Position numbers and translations under genes: made by a program
Part shown: positions 57,401 to 60,700 of the stretch, in pieces
How positions within the stretch are numbered: position 1 is the stretch's first letter
How the letters are laid out: each line of letters starts with the position of its first letter
Origin: Monarcha castaneiventris obscurior
Lineage: Eukaryota > Chordata > Aves > Passeriformes > Monarchidae
Assembly (NCBI GenBank): GCA_026261815.1
Contig: JAMPIT010000354.1
Coordinates: 620,001-684,000 of the forward strand
Direction of reading: 5' to 3'
Length of the DNA stretch: 64,000 nt
The notes under the pieces: generated by a model
The model's database searches: none
The model's input: only the letters and a program-made list of their open reading frames with translations
Told to the model about the DNA's origin: nothing

Positions 57401-58917
57401 CTGTAGTTGTCATCCTTTCACCTTTCCTGTTTTATTTTATTTTATTTTATTTTATTTTATTTTATTTTATTTTATTTTATTTTATTTATATTCTATTTAC
57501 TTTATTCCATTTTATTCTATTTATTTTGTCCTATCTATTACATTCTATTTATTTTACCCCATTTGTTATATTCTCTGCTTTGCTGTACTTGCCTTTCGAG
57601 GCTTTTTTTGCCCTCCTTCCACTTTGTTTCCTCAGGACAGATCCTTTTTTTGCTTTCTCTAATATTCATCTGAGTAACCTGTGCCCCCAGATTGCCCCTC
57701 CTAAAAATGTCCTGCTTTTCCGTAGTGAGGTGATGACAAAGCTTTTGGTGAGCCAAGTGCAGTTACTTAACAGACAACAAAGAAAATGCCAGAAAATAAA
57801 AAACACAAACCAAAGCCCTGCACCTTTTTATTTTGTCATAACAGCCAGACCTTATCCGTGCCTAAACATGGGAATCATTGTGGCTTTGCAGGGTTTGCAA
57901 CTCAAATTCTTCCTAAATTCTTGTGTTACCTGCAAATCACGGGGGCACTGAGTTGTTCACATTGAAAAAGACCCTTTAACATCATCAAGTCCAACCAAGC
58001 TGCACCACCACTAAACCACATCCCCCGTGCCCCATCCACATGTTTTTTGAACACTTCCAGGGGTGGCAACTCTGCCCCTGCCCTGGGCAGCTGTGCCAGG
58101 GCTGGGCAATCCTTTCAGTGAAGAAATTCTCCCAATATCCCACGTCACCCTCCCCTGGCACAGCCTGAGGCCGTCAGACACCATTGGTTTCCCAGTGTGT
58201 GTGGGTTTGAAGATGCTGTTGGGCAGACTCGTGGTGAATGTGGGATCCAGTGCTGTCATCCAGGGCAGCTTCTGGGCAGAGCTTTTACCTGGGGCTCTTG
58301 GGAGAGCAGCTGGTGCCATCCTTGGAGGGTGCCCCATGGCCCTGGGTGAGCAGTGACACAGGAGCTGCTTGGAGCTGTCCCAGGCTAGGGGGTGACGTTC
58401 CCAGGTGGGATGGGGACACTCCCTCACACCTCCCACACTGAATTCCACAAAGCTGCTGTGCTTTCACCTTGCTCAGCTGCTGAGGGAGCACCCACCCACT
58501 GCCACCCCTCAGCCCCATGGTGGAGGTGGGGAGCATCCTGGAGAGGAGAGAAGCAGCCTGGCAAAGGCACAGGGAATCATGGAATGGCTCAGGTTGGAAG
58601 GACTTTAAAGCCCACCCAGTGCCACCCCTGCCATGGCAGGGACACCTTCCACTGTTCCAGGCTGCTCCAAGCTCTGTCCGAGCTGGCCTGGGACACTTCC
58701 AGGGATGGGGCATCAACGTTTTTATATCAGCACACCCAACACTGTTCTCTTTCTCTCCACAGCTGGTGGGGCTGAGTGTCTCCAATGGGAAGGACCAGCT
58801 CGTGGTGTTCCACACCAAAGACAACAAGGATCTCATTGTTTGTCTCTTCAGTAATGACCCCTCCAACGACAGCAGGATCGGGGAGCTCGTGGGAGTCCTG
58901 GCCAGTCACTTCAAGAG
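386..58917 (+). CDS. MYO1D: MYO1D, unconventional myosin Id (17 internal coding exons; 5' and 3' ends outside window)
   Basis: Class I myosin: an actin-activated ATPase motor with calmodulin-binding IQ motifs and a basic TH1 tail with a PH-like fold that binds acidic membrane lipids. Established roles include membrane traffic and left-right asymmetry in flies, fish and frogs. Joined exons: 386-439, 1309-1404, 2489-2605, 3766-3969, 5022-5167, 5247-5361, 6001-6171, 10716-10786, 12640-12714, 14146-14278, 24607-24773, 29756-29963, 43312-43535, 44707-44851, 45318-45422, 52541-52654, 58763-58917. All are GT-AG and in frame with no stop. The 766 codons align to human MYO1D (from memory) from about residue 189 to 954 with no indel I can see, which would make these exons 5-21 of 22. 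Landmarks are DIYGFE (switch II), [16 protein letters not shown] (SH1 region), [11 protein letters not shown] (IQ1) and the TH1 segment. The closest alternative, MYO1G, fits less well. The P-loop, switch I and C-terminus are outside the window. Confidence 0.97.
440..1308 (+). other. MYO1D: MYO1D intron A-B, 869 bp
   Basis: T-rich unique sequence; no repeat recognised. Short open frames here match no family and do not continue into the flanking exons. Confidence 0.85.
1309..1404 (+). CDS. MYO1D: MYO1D exon B (motor domain, ~207-238)
   Basis: 32 codons, phase 0/0, starting [17 protein letters not shown] and ending in PGAQLK. Acceptor ttcatgcag, donor AAG|gtgagg. The first half is essentially invariant. 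The second half reads [15 protein letters not shown], where I recall SLSSYNYIHVGAQLK in human, so it holds several substitutions including a proline. This is a surface segment of the upper 50-kDa region and commonly varies between myosins I. Confidence 0.96.
1405..2488 (+). other. MYO1D: MYO1D intron B-C, 1084 bp
   Basis: A/T-rich around 1560-1690, otherwise ordinary unique sequence. No repeat or regulatory structure stands out. Confidence 0.85.
2489..2605 (+). CDS. MYO1D: MYO1D exon C (motor domain, ~239-277)
   Basis: 39 codons, phase 0/0, from [20 protein letters not shown] to KIVAAILHL. Acceptor cccctcag, donor CTG|gtgagc. The ..F..V..AM..IGF...E....Y.I.AAILHL pattern is the standard myosin-head block in the upper 50-kDa domain; the closing ILHL is followed in the next exon by GN, the usual LHLGN motif. 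Confidence 0.96.
2606..3765 (+). other. MYO1D: MYO1D intron C-D, 1160 bp
   Basis: No interspersed repeat recognised. The pyrimidine tract before the exon D acceptor is poor. Confidence 0.85.
3766..3969 (+). CDS. MYO1D: MYO1D exon D (motor domain, ~278-345)
   Basis: 68 codons, phase 0/0, from [18 protein letters not shown] to YGRDAFAK. It carries the GN of the LHLGN motif, the segment ending in [19 protein letters not shown], and the DAFAK motif (the DALAK-type anchor of myosin heads). Donor AAG|gtgagt is strong. The acceptor tgctggttgcag has a poor pyrimidine tract: the 35 bases before it are rich in A and G. Confidence 0.97.
3970..5021 (+). other. MYO1D: MYO1D intron D-E, 1052 bp
   Basis: Holds a short CR1 3'-end fragment at 4369-4445; the rest is A/T-rich unique sequence. 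Confidence 0.85.
4369..4445 (-). mobile_element. CR1 LINE fragment (3' end)
   Basis: Short piece reading, on +, tagaatggtttgggttgaag followed by the aaccccctgcaagg-gacacc block. This is the complement of the CR1 3' terminus. Confidence 0.75.
5022..5167 (+). CDS. MYO1D: MYO1D exon E (switch II, ~346-393)
   Basis: 48 codons plus two bases, starting [20 protein letters not shown] and ending [14 protein letters not shown] with split serine codon AG|T. DIYGFE is switch II, which couples nucleotide state to the lever arm; class I myosins have Y where myosin II has A. Acceptor gtttcctgcag, donor AG|gtgagc. Only 79 bp separate it from the next exon. Confidence 0.97.
5168..5246 (+). other. MYO1D: MYO1D intron E-F, 79 bp
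   Basis: By far the shortest intron here, close to the practical minimum for vertebrate splicing. It keeps a clear gtgagc donor and a T-rich tract ending tttttgcag. Confidence 0.95.
5247..5361 (+). CDS. MYO1D: MYO1D exon F (relay helix, ~394-432)
   Basis: 115 nt completing the split serine and then encoding [17 protein letters not shown] and a Q/E-rich helix ending REGIPWKH. This is the relay helix after switch II. Acceptor tgtttttgcag, donor CAT|gtgagt. Codon use is more A/T-ending than in the later exons (14 of 38 full codons). Confidence 0.97.
5362..6000 (+). other. MYO1D: MYO1D intron F-G, 639 bp
   Basis: Unique sequence with no repeat recognised; standard gtgagt donor and tttcctgcag acceptor. 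Confidence 0.85.
6001..6171 (+). CDS. MYO1D: MYO1D exon G (lower 50-kDa domain, ~433-489)
   Basis: 57 codons, phase 0/0: [19 protein letters not shown], then [20 protein letters not shown] and [17 protein letters not shown]. The IDYFNN..I.DLVE...KGI...LDDAC block is diagnostic for class I myosin heads. Acceptor tgtttcctgcag, donor AAG|gtaacc. A 4.5-kb intron follows. Confidence 0.97.
6385..6800. promoter_or_regulatory. Candidate intronic regulatory element
   Basis: Repeat-free, with many homeobox-type cores (TTATTACAGC, CTGATTAATTTGAG, AAGTAATCAAATAAAG), an E-box CACGTG, and CCAATCGAT. The texture resembles conserved vertebrate enhancers, but this is judged by eye only. Confidence 0.3.
7440..7730. 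promoter_or_regulatory. Candidate intronic regulatory element
   Basis: Repeat-free stretch with gctataaataatgtttatgg, tgctaatttctagttaaatc and cataattattattttttct, dense in AT-rich homeobox/forkhead-like sites. Inference only. Confidence 0.22.
10716..10786 (+). CDS. MYO1D: MYO1D exon H (motor domain, ~490-512)
   Basis: 71 nt encoding [20 protein letters not shown] and GDV, ending with AT of a split isoleucine codon. [10 protein letters not shown] is the conserved F.I.HYAG.V.Y block. The donor is read at AT|gtgagt; an upstream gtgatg five bases earlier would shift the frame and is weaker. Acceptor is tcatttcag. Confidence 0.95.
10787..12639 (+). other. MYO1D: MYO1D intron H-I, 1.85 kb
   Basis: Holds a purine-rich patch at 10990-11070 with an A run, and a CR1 fragment at 11713-11900. 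The remainder is unremarkable. Confidence 0.85.
11713..11900 (+). mobile_element. CR1 LINE fragment (3' end)
   Basis: Sense-oriented CR1: gcacagggtgcccagagcag, the ggatagtggaaggtgtccct block, and a 3' tail tccatgattctgtgattt. Confidence 0.88.
12640..12714 (+). CDS. MYO1D: MYO1D exon I (motor domain, ~513-537)
   Basis: 75 nt, from the last base of the split isoleucine through [18 protein letters not shown] and KRLMYN to AG of a split serine. [11 protein letters not shown] is the classic myosin-head motif before the actin-binding loop 2 region. Acceptor tgtgtttttttag, donor AG|gtaaga. Third positions are comparatively A/T-rich (10 of 24). Confidence 0.96.
12715..14145 (+). other. MYO1D: MYO1D intron I-J, 1.4 kb
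   Basis: Unique sequence; no CR1 fragment, tandem repeat or obvious regulatory cluster recognised. Confidence 0.8.
14146..14278 (+). CDS. MYO1D: MYO1D exon J (actin-binding region, ~538-582)
   Basis: 133 nt: completes serine, then [19 protein letters not shown] and [20 protein letters not shown], ending NLALK. This is the short loop 2 region and the helix leading to the SH1/SH2 segment. Acceptor ctctctcgtag, donor AAG|gtaaag. A 10.3-kb repeat-filled intron follows. The last codons read ALK where I recall ASK in human. Confidence 0.97.
15175..15382 (+). mobile_element. CR1 LINE fragment, second subfamily
   Basis: Sense copy of the subfamily with gaggctgccagagctccagg, ggctggactggatgatcctt and a tail gatattctgtgattccacga. 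Related copies lie at 23.3, 35.6 and 52.8 kb. Confidence 0.85.
16507..16552 (-). repeat. Non-CR1 flank shared with 18725-18770 (inverted)
   Basis: The 46 bp next to the CR1 3' end are the reverse complement of 18725-18770 with one mismatch. Weaker similarity extends to about 16476. The CR1 copy of the same subfamily at 50.1-50.6 kb ends without this sequence, so it is not part of the element. Confidence 0.8.
16553..16880 (-). mobile_element. CR1 LINE fragment, left arm of an inverted pair
   Basis: Antisense CR1 beginning at its 3' end (gttcaggctggaaaagccct) and ending in the ccctcctgtcagggagttgt block. Its 3' flank (16507-16552) is shared, inverted, with the copy at 18229-18724. Confidence 0.88.
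17848..17915 (-). mobile_element. CR1 LINE fragment, short and diverged
   Basis: Reads ttggaaaagacatttaatta and then tcaagttcaaccatcacccc, matching the complement of a CR1 3' region. Too short to place in a subfamily. Confidence 0.55.
18229..18724 (+). mobile_element. CR1 LINE fragment, ~500 bp, right arm of an inverted pair
   Basis: Sense CR1 from cacctccagtcctgggg through aagaacgacgttgaggggct, ggctcagcctggagaaaagg and gggctctgctcccagggaac to the 3' end at cttttccagcctgaacag. Longer at its 5' end than the copy at 16.55 kb. Same subfamily as 50110-50622. Confidence 0.9.
18725..18770 (+). repeat. Non-CR1 flank shared with 16507-16552 (inverted)
   Basis: Includes tttttggagcacgctgagtt then taaattatg, matching the inverted partner except gcacgctg versus gcacactg. 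Weaker match continues to about 18800. Confidence 0.8.
19893..20045 (+). mobile_element. CR1 LINE fragment (3' end)
   Basis: Sense CR1: gagctgtggctgccccatcc, atagtgggaggtgtccatgc and terminal aacccaaaccattccatg. Confidence 0.87.
20675..20990 (+). mobile_element. CR1 LINE fragment
   Basis: Sense CR1 from ctctctgacaggagggtgca through ggggctctgctcccaggtaa and ggtgtccagccctggcacag to tttttccagccttaatgatt ctgtg. Confidence 0.88.
21090..21400 (-). mobile_element. CR1 LINE fragment, outer host of a nested insertion
   Basis: Antisense CR1 beginning atcatggaatggtttgggtt and resuming after the insertion with ccaccccctgccatgggcag. It is interrupted at 21143-21319 by another CR1. Confidence 0.85.
21143..21319 (-). 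mobile_element. CR1 LINE fragment nested inside another CR1
   Basis: 177-bp antisense copy of the second subfamily (gaatatcctgagttggaagg ... ccctgaccattccctgggga). It is flanked by an 8-bp direct repeat TCATCTCA at 21135-21142 and 21320-21327, which reads as its target-site duplication. Confidence 0.85.
22200..22850 (-). mobile_element. Possible ancient LINE (CR1-like) relic
   Basis: Pyrimidine-rich stretch. Around 22740-22815 it reads aactttgcatttgttctcac then an A/T segment and ccccagaccattcctcc, which resembles the complement of an internal part of old CR1 copies. No ends or frame can be defined; ordinary unique sequence is the alternative. Confidence 0.3.
23320..23565 (+). mobile_element. 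CR1 LINE fragment, second subfamily
   Basis: Sense copy: ccccagagggtgtcggacac, aggaatgggcactgccccga, gttggactggatgatccgtg and tail tttgtggttctatgatt. Confidence 0.87.
24341..24466 (-). mobile_element. CR1 LINE fragment (3' end)
   Basis: Antisense: agaatcacagaatcagccag, ttggaaaagacctttgaggc, tgagtccaacctatgaccaa. The subfamily differs from its neighbours. It ends about 140 bp before exon K. Confidence 0.82.
24607..24773 (+). CDS. MYO1D: MYO1D exon K (SH helices to converter, ~583-638)
   Basis: 167 nt encoding [19 protein letters not shown], a [11 protein letters not shown] stretch, [17 protein letters not shown] and QTYEKFLH, ending in AG of a split arginine. YVRCIKPN and [11 protein letters not shown] mark the actin-binding helix-loop-helix and the SH1 region before the converter. 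54 of 55 full codons end in G or C. Acceptor tctgtcccccag, donor AG|gtgaga. Confidence 0.97.
26355..26425. repeat. TA-rich low-complexity patch
   Basis: Alternating purine/pyrimidine patches such as cgtgtatataagcatatata and tctatatgtgtatataaa. They look like a decayed TA/TG microsatellite. Confidence 0.6.
27492..27656. repeat. VNTR, ~24-bp unit
   Basis: About seven imperfect tandem copies of a unit like GATCCACAGCCTGGGTCCCA followed by GCCT. Later units vary (ccatagtgtggatcccagcc, ccatagcctgttcccagcct). It explains the long open frames on both strands here. Confidence 0.85.
27788..28304 (-). mobile_element. Candidate solo LTR of an endogenous retrovirus
   Basis: About 500 bp that on the minus strand would start TGTGG (at 28304 or 28282) and end CCCTACA at 27788, the TG...CA form of retroviral LTRs. 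On that strand it has CCAAT-like sites upstream, an AATAAA signal near 27860 followed by the terminal ~70 bp, and a GCTCTT simple-repeat tract. No matching target duplication or internal retroviral coding sequence was found, so both ends are tentative. Confidence 0.55.
27970..28022. repeat. AAGAGC-type simple repeat inside the candidate LTR
   Basis: Imperfect hexamer array gagggcaagagcaagagtgt then aagagcaagagcaagagcaa. Likely length-variable. Confidence 0.8.
28640..29090. promoter_or_regulatory. Candidate intronic regulatory element
   Basis: Repeat-free. The core at about 28935-29015 reads ctattacagctcttattatg, tccataaatcttatgcagaa and attcattgttgcattttgca, with Hox/CDX-like and C/EBP-like cores. 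Inference only. Confidence 0.3.
29375..29425. repeat. A/C-rich low-complexity run
   Basis: Runs of aaaca/aacca units (caaaccaaaacaaacaaaac) with no defined unit length. Confidence 0.7.
29756..29963 (+). CDS. MYO1D: MYO1D exon L (converter and start of IQ1, ~638-707)
   Basis: 208 nt: closes the split arginine, then [20 protein letters not shown], a [10 protein letters not shown] segment, [20 protein letters not shown] and [22 protein letters not shown] marks the end of the motor. The final FLQK starts the first IQ motif, completed in the next exon as [11 protein letters not shown]. Acceptor ttaattccag, donor AAG|gtaaag. Confidence 0.97.
30245..30485. mobile_element. Composite CR1: antisense 3' tip joined to a sense fragment
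   Basis: 30245-30300 is the antisense 3' end of a CR1 (gaatcacagaactccaggct). From 30301 the sequence switches to sense CR1 (ccaggccctggcacaggaag, ggacagtgggaggtgtccct) and ends near 30480. The two parts form a partial inverted repeat. Confidence 0.82.
33620..34110. promoter_or_regulatory. GC-rich, CpG-containing intronic patch
   Basis: 33840-34060 is strongly GC-rich with many CpGs and short tandem ccctgggcatcccaag-like units. It is bordered by motif-rich sequence (actataatttactgcactat, atttcatgtcatcattccgt). It could be an intragenic CpG island or alternative promoter. The open frames through it are expected from GC content. Confidence 0.35.
34285..34410. promoter_or_regulatory. Candidate conserved non-coding stretch
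   Basis: Balanced-composition, repeat-free segment (ggatttatttgcctctggac, gaatgtttgtgaatgccgac, tctataatgacatgcagatt) between GC-rich flanks. Inference only. Confidence 0.22.
34951..35285 (+). mobile_element. CR1 LINE fragment
   Basis: Sense CR1: gagaagctggagagggactt, ggacattaggaagaaattct, gctgtggctgcccctggatc and tail aaaccattctgtgattccat. A ~30-bp insertion seems to split its 5' part near 34972-35000. Confidence 0.88.
35640..35775 (+). mobile_element. CR1 LINE fragment, second subfamily
   Basis: Sense copy: gtgccagagctccaggaggg, ggattgtcggggtgtctgtg, gttggatgatccttgtggac and tail gagattctgtgattcctgg. Confidence 0.83.
36060..36580. promoter_or_regulatory. Candidate intronic regulatory element
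   Basis: Repeat-free with TGACTCA (AP-1), gccagctaattaatctcag, ctttgattt (TCF-like) and gcgtaaatatttaataaac (forkhead/MEF2-like). Inference only. Confidence 0.28.
37533..37664 (+). mobile_element. CR1 LINE fragment (3' end)
   Basis: Sense: gcccctggatccctggaagt, gtggaaggtgtccctgccat, tggcactgggtgggctttaa. Confidence 0.85.
37730..37757. repeat. Short tandem repeat, 10-bp unit
   Basis: Just under three head-to-tail copies of CAAGGAACAG. Confidence 0.85.
39339..39518 (+). mobile_element. CR1 LINE fragment (3' end)
   Basis: Sense: acaggttgcccggagaagct, gacggggcttggagcaccct, tccctccaacccaaaccatc and tail gtgattccatgatcctgtga. Confidence 0.88.
39880..40140. promoter_or_regulatory. Candidate conserved non-coding stretch
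   Basis: Repeat-free, with gcttttcattaatagttcac and ctggataattggatttggga. Weak evidence. Confidence 0.18.
41113..41198 (-). mobile_element. CR1 LINE fragment (3' tip)
   Basis: Antisense 3' end: cagaatcccagagcactttg, gtcccaccctgccatgggca. It directly abuts the sense CR1 starting near 41199. Confidence 0.82.
41199..41585 (+). mobile_element. CR1 LINE fragment, ~390 bp
   Basis: Sense: gttcagcctggagaagtgga, gaggggacaagggctgg-like block, acccagggaatggcttccca, gcacagggtgcccagagcag and tail aatgctgtgattctgtg. It forms an inverted repeat with 42681-43148. Confidence 0.9.
42681..43148 (-). mobile_element. CR1 LINE fragment, ~470 bp, upstream of exon M
   Basis: Antisense: agagtcatggaatgggtttg, gggtgctccaagccccgtcc, ggaagccattccctgggtcc, tctccagctctcctggagcc, ending near 43148. 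About 160 bp remain before the exon M acceptor. Confidence 0.9.
43312..43535 (+). CDS. MYO1D: MYO1D exon M (IQ1, IQ2 and linker, ~708-782), extreme GC
   Basis: 224 nt starting [20 protein letters not shown]. With the preceding LQK it forms IQ1 (Q...RG...R), then a degenerate IQ2 at [15 protein letters not shown] and a linker ending in [17 protein letters not shown] with a split arginine. These bind calmodulin and form the lever arm. All 74 complete codons end in G or C. The exon holds 19 Arg and 3 Lys among 74 residues. Several Lys/Tyr/Met positions of the human sequence, as I recall it, are Arg, Pro or Leu here, mostly in residues 41-54 of the exon. The frame and length match the family, so it is an intact exon. 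Donor AG|gtacgg, acceptor ccctggcacag. Confidence 0.95.
43536..44706 (+). other. MYO1D: MYO1D intron M-N, 1.17 kb
   Basis: One short minus-strand CR1 fragment (43649-43744); otherwise unique. Confidence 0.85.
43649..43744 (-). mobile_element. CR1 LINE fragment (3' end)
   Basis: Antisense: gaatcacagaatcccaggat, gcccatccagttccaccctg, ccaccagaccaggttgctcc. It begins about 110 bp after exon M. Confidence 0.85.
44707..44851 (+). CDS. MYO1D: MYO1D exon N (linker to tail, ~782-830)
   Basis: 145 nt: completes arginine, then [40 protein letters not shown] and WQGNYIAL. This is the helical linker between neck and TH1, with the conserved LP..RAKVAA.E.LKG.RAD.GLQRAW core. Donor CTG|gtgagt is strong. 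The acceptor follows tggtctggtggcag, with few pyrimidines. The terminal Leu is Ser in my recollection of human. Confidence 0.95.
44852..45317 (+). other. MYO1D: MYO1D intron N-O, 466 bp
   Basis: Short unique intron with no repeat recognised. Confidence 0.9.
45318..45422 (+). CDS. MYO1D: MYO1D exon O (start of TH1, ~831-865)
   Basis: 35 codons, phase 0/0: [20 protein letters not shown], then [15 protein letters not shown]. The opening Ser/Pro-rich linker varies; from [12 protein letters not shown] on it is the first basic strand of the TH1 membrane-binding tail. Acceptor tctgctcttccag, donor AAG|gtaacg. Confidence 0.96.
45570..45643 (+). mobile_element. CR1 LINE fragment (3' tip)
   Basis: Sense: gcagggggttggaactgcat, tctttaaggacccttcaacc, tttccatgatttcatgat. 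Confidence 0.75.
47166..47317 (+). mobile_element. CR1 LINE fragment (3' end)
   Basis: Sense: gcccctggatccctggcagt, gggacagtgggaggtgtccc, ggtccctccaaacacaaacc, ending ttccatgatct. Confidence 0.87.
48545..48720. promoter_or_regulatory. Candidate conserved non-coding stretch
   Basis: Repeat-free, ending just before a CR1. Includes aggtcaccttttaatttatg (nuclear-receptor half-site beside a homeobox-like core) and gatattggttcattaaattc. Confidence 0.22.
48752..48953 (+). mobile_element. CR1 LINE fragment
   Basis: Sense: aggaagaatttcctggaaag, agtccccatccctggaggtg, gactgggtgatcttggaggg and tail agtgattctgggattct. Confidence 0.85.
50110..50622 (+). mobile_element. CR1 LINE fragment, ~510 bp
   Basis: Sense copy of the same subfamily as 18229-18724 (aagaacgacgttgaggggct, ggctcagcctggagaaaagg, gggctctgctcccagggaac), ending ttccagcctttctgactctg. 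It serves as a reference for where that subfamily ends. Confidence 0.9.
51756..51933 (+). mobile_element. CR1 LINE fragment, internal part
   Basis: Sense: gtgctccagggctggagccc, tctggagccaggctgggaga, ggtgttcacctgcagaggag, ctgcaggagagctggagaga. It lacks the 3' end. Confidence 0.82.
52271..52464. repeat. 21-bp minisatellite upstream of exon P
   Basis: About nine tandem copies, best in 52335-52460, of a unit like TTTGTGTGAGTTTGGGGTGT. Because the unit is divisible by three, frames stay open on both strands; the long minus-strand open frame here (Thr/His/Pro/Lys heptads) is an artefact of the array. Confidence 0.92.
52541..52654 (+). CDS. MYO1D: MYO1D exon P (TH1 PH-like domain, ~866-903)
   Basis: 38 codons, phase 0/0: [38 protein letters not shown]. 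With the preceding HVRK this gives the basic strand-loop-strand of the PH-like fold implicated in phosphoinositide binding in myosin I tails. Acceptor ttctctgcag, donor AAC|gtgagt. A 21-bp GT-rich minisatellite ends about 76 bp upstream of the acceptor. Confidence 0.96.
52821..52926 (+). mobile_element. CR1 LINE fragment, second subfamily
   Basis: Sense 3' end: gggattgttggggtgtccta, gttggactggatggtcttgg, gatattccatggttctatga. Confidence 0.85.
54370..54445. repeat. GT-rich degenerate tandem repeat
   Basis: Repeats of ctgtgctggctgtggtttgg-like units of irregular length. Confidence 0.55.
54990..55253 (-). mobile_element. CR1 LINE fragment
   Basis: Antisense: cagaaccatggaattgaatt, ccctgccatggcagggacac, agggcctgcccaccctcaca, aatatccaacctaaacctac. 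Confidence 0.88.
55957..56175 (+). mobile_element. CR1 LINE fragment
   Basis: Sense: gagggtggggaggccctggc, gatggggcttggagccacct, ggtcccttcccacccaaacc, ending atcccatggctctg. Confidence 0.88.
56470..56860. promoter_or_regulatory. Candidate intronic regulatory element with octamer site
   Basis: Repeat-free stretch with ATGCAAAT inside ggcatgcaaattaattttaa near 56778-56797, plus ttgaataattaatgtttaaa and tctttcacactcgctgcaca. The octamer-plus-homeobox arrangement is typical of developmental enhancers. Inference only. Confidence 0.32.
57430..57484. repeat. TTTTA pentanucleotide microsatellite, 11 perfect units
   Basis: Eleven uninterrupted TTTTA units (55 bp). They are followed to about 57560 by degenerate units such as ttctatttactttattccat, indicating an older and longer array. 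Confidence 0.95.
57958..58176 (-). mobile_element. CR1 LINE fragment
   Basis: Antisense: tcatcaagtccaaccaagct, ttgaacacttccaggggtgg, ccctgccctgggcagctgtg, ttctcccaatatcccacg. Confidence 0.85.
58571..58713 (-). mobile_element. CR1 LINE fragment next to the exon Q acceptor
   Basis: Antisense: gaatcatggaatggctcagg, gccacccctgccatggcagg, ctgggacacttccagggatg. Only about 50 bp separate it from exon Q at 58763. Confidence 0.88.
58763..58917 (+). CDS. MYO1D: MYO1D exon Q (TH1, ~904-955), last exon visible
   Basis: 155 nt: [51 protein letters not shown] and AG of a split serine codon. It continues the TH1 beta-sandwich and the helix ending HFK. Acceptor tttctctccacag, donor AG|gtcagt. The reading frame is left open, so a final exon of roughly 52 codons is expected right of the window; I see no match to it in 58918-64000. 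A CR1 fragment ends about 50 bp before the acceptor. Confidence 0.96.
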
Positions 58918-60229
58918 GTCAGTGCTGGGGCTGGGGCTGCTGGACACCATTCCAGAGTGCCAGATCATCCCTGGAGTCACTGTGGGGCTGTGTTACTTCA
59001 CTGCAATCCCGGGATACCAGAGTGACCTTTTTTCCTGGCATTTTTGGGACACACTTTTTACCGACAACACTTTGTTGCCTCTTCTGCCTTCCCCGTATGT
59101 GTGTGACAGCCACGGGTGTTTGGGGGACAGAGACCACTGAAGATGCACTTGGAGTGTGTCGCAACGGCTCCTGAGGGTTCCTACAACCAAACTCTTCTTA
59201 TTTAAAATTAAGATGGAGCTTTTCTTTGCTCAGATTGCCCCCCTGCCCTGGTACCAGCAGGTGATTTATTGCTTGAGCTGTGAAATGGCATCTCTGCTCC
59301 CTGAAGTCTGTCTGTCTTGTAAATCCCTGAGCCAAAGCTGGTGATGAGCTACAGGGATATCTGGGATTAGAGCTACAGCTGGAGCAGCAAGAGTCACCTG
59401 GATCCCAGGAAGGGATTCCAGGCTGCCCACGGCAGCACCAGGCAGTGGCTGCACTGCAGCTGCACAGAGGAGCTCTGGGGAGAAGCAGGGTGCAGAGTGA
59501 GCAGACCTTTGGGTTGTTCCCTGGCTCCTCTAGAGGAGATTCCCAGGAGCAATGATGCTGCTCAGCACACACAGCCTTGGCTTTGCTGTTCCCATGCTCC
59601 ACAGGAGTGGATAAAGCATAAAGTGGAGTCTTTATAGGGAAATCTTCATACAGAGTGGCAGGAAAACGAAAGGGAATTTTGGTCACTTTAGGTCCCTGGA
59701 TATTTTTCCCTGAATTCAAGAAGAATGTGCTGGTCCAGCCCCCTCTCACCAGCATGGTGTGAAGTTCAGGGCTGGCCGTGCTGCTGGAGGCAGGGGCTGA
59801 GTCCATTGGAAACGAATTCTCAGTGTTGGCATAAGTTGTTTGGGGAAGTTCAGTGCTGCAAAGCGACAGAAAACATTCTCTGGTTTTGCTTTTCCCTAAA
59901 TATCATTTCATTTCAAAGGCAGCTGCTCTTGAAGGCTCAGGAGGTTCTGTAAAGCAATGCACTTTATTTGGGAATCCTGCAAGTCCCTGGAGTTCCTCCA
60001 TCCAGCATCAGCTGCAGGTGGCTGATGCTCCTCAGGGCCTTGCTGGGTCTCTGATGTGGGGACAGGCTGTGACACTGTTGGTGACATTCCAGGTCCCATG
60101 TTCAGTGTCCAGTTCCCCAAAATTGCTGTTCTTTTGCTCGGATGGGTACCCCCAGCACCAGCCCTTGTGTCACCTGTCCCCCTGCTCAGCCCCAGGCACA
60201 GCTGCACCGCTCTCCTAAAGGTGGAAACT

Positions 60230-60700
60230 GCTGATTCTCAGTTTATTACACTGATTTTAACAATGACGTTTCTTTCTTTAAAAATAATTAGGCTGAATCT
60301 GATCACTGTCTATAGGAGAATGGCAGTTAAATACATTTGTGTGCTGATCAGCTCCACTTAACACAATATTATTTTAGTGCTTCAAATGACAAATCTCAGC
60401 ACAGCTGGGTAAATGAGAGAGCTGCTCTAGAAGCCCATTTTTCTCCAACATCCAATAAAAGTTCCTGGATGAAGGGCAATGCTCAGGACAACTTGCATTT
60501 AGTTTCCCAAATATATAAAATGTCATGGTTTCCCTCTTCAAAGCAATATCTGTAAATCGAAACAGAAGGAAATATTCATGTTTTCCATCACTTCCCATTT
60601 TCCTAGAGTCAAAAGCTCCTGTGAGTGAATGGGATTAGCTGACCCCTCGCTGGAGAGGCGCTGGGGGAATTCCTCATTAACCGGGATTAGCTGTGGGTCG
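60230..60700. promoter_or_regulatory. Candidate regulatory stretch with paired GGGATTAGCTG
   Basis: Repeat-free, A/T-rich sequence followed by two identical GGGATTAGCTG sites at 60631-60641 and 60683-60693. GGATTA is the bicoid-class (OTX/PITX) core. Function is not shown by sequence alone. Confidence 0.27.

Larger units (their letters stand above)
52655..58762 (+). other. MYO1D: MYO1D intron P-Q, 6.1 kb
   Basis: Contains CR1 fragments at 52.82, 54.99, 55.96, 57.96 and 58.57 kb, a TTTTA microsatellite at 57430-57484, and a motif-rich repeat-poor stretch at 56470-56860. 53.0-54.98 kb looks unique apart from a GT-rich patch at 54370-54445. Confidence 0.8.

Noticed and set aside
386..58917. MYO1G or another class I myosin instead of MYO1D
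   Set aside because: Exon sequences such as [22 protein letters not shown] and the tail exons match MYO1D as I recall it almost throughout, with matching length and exon phases.
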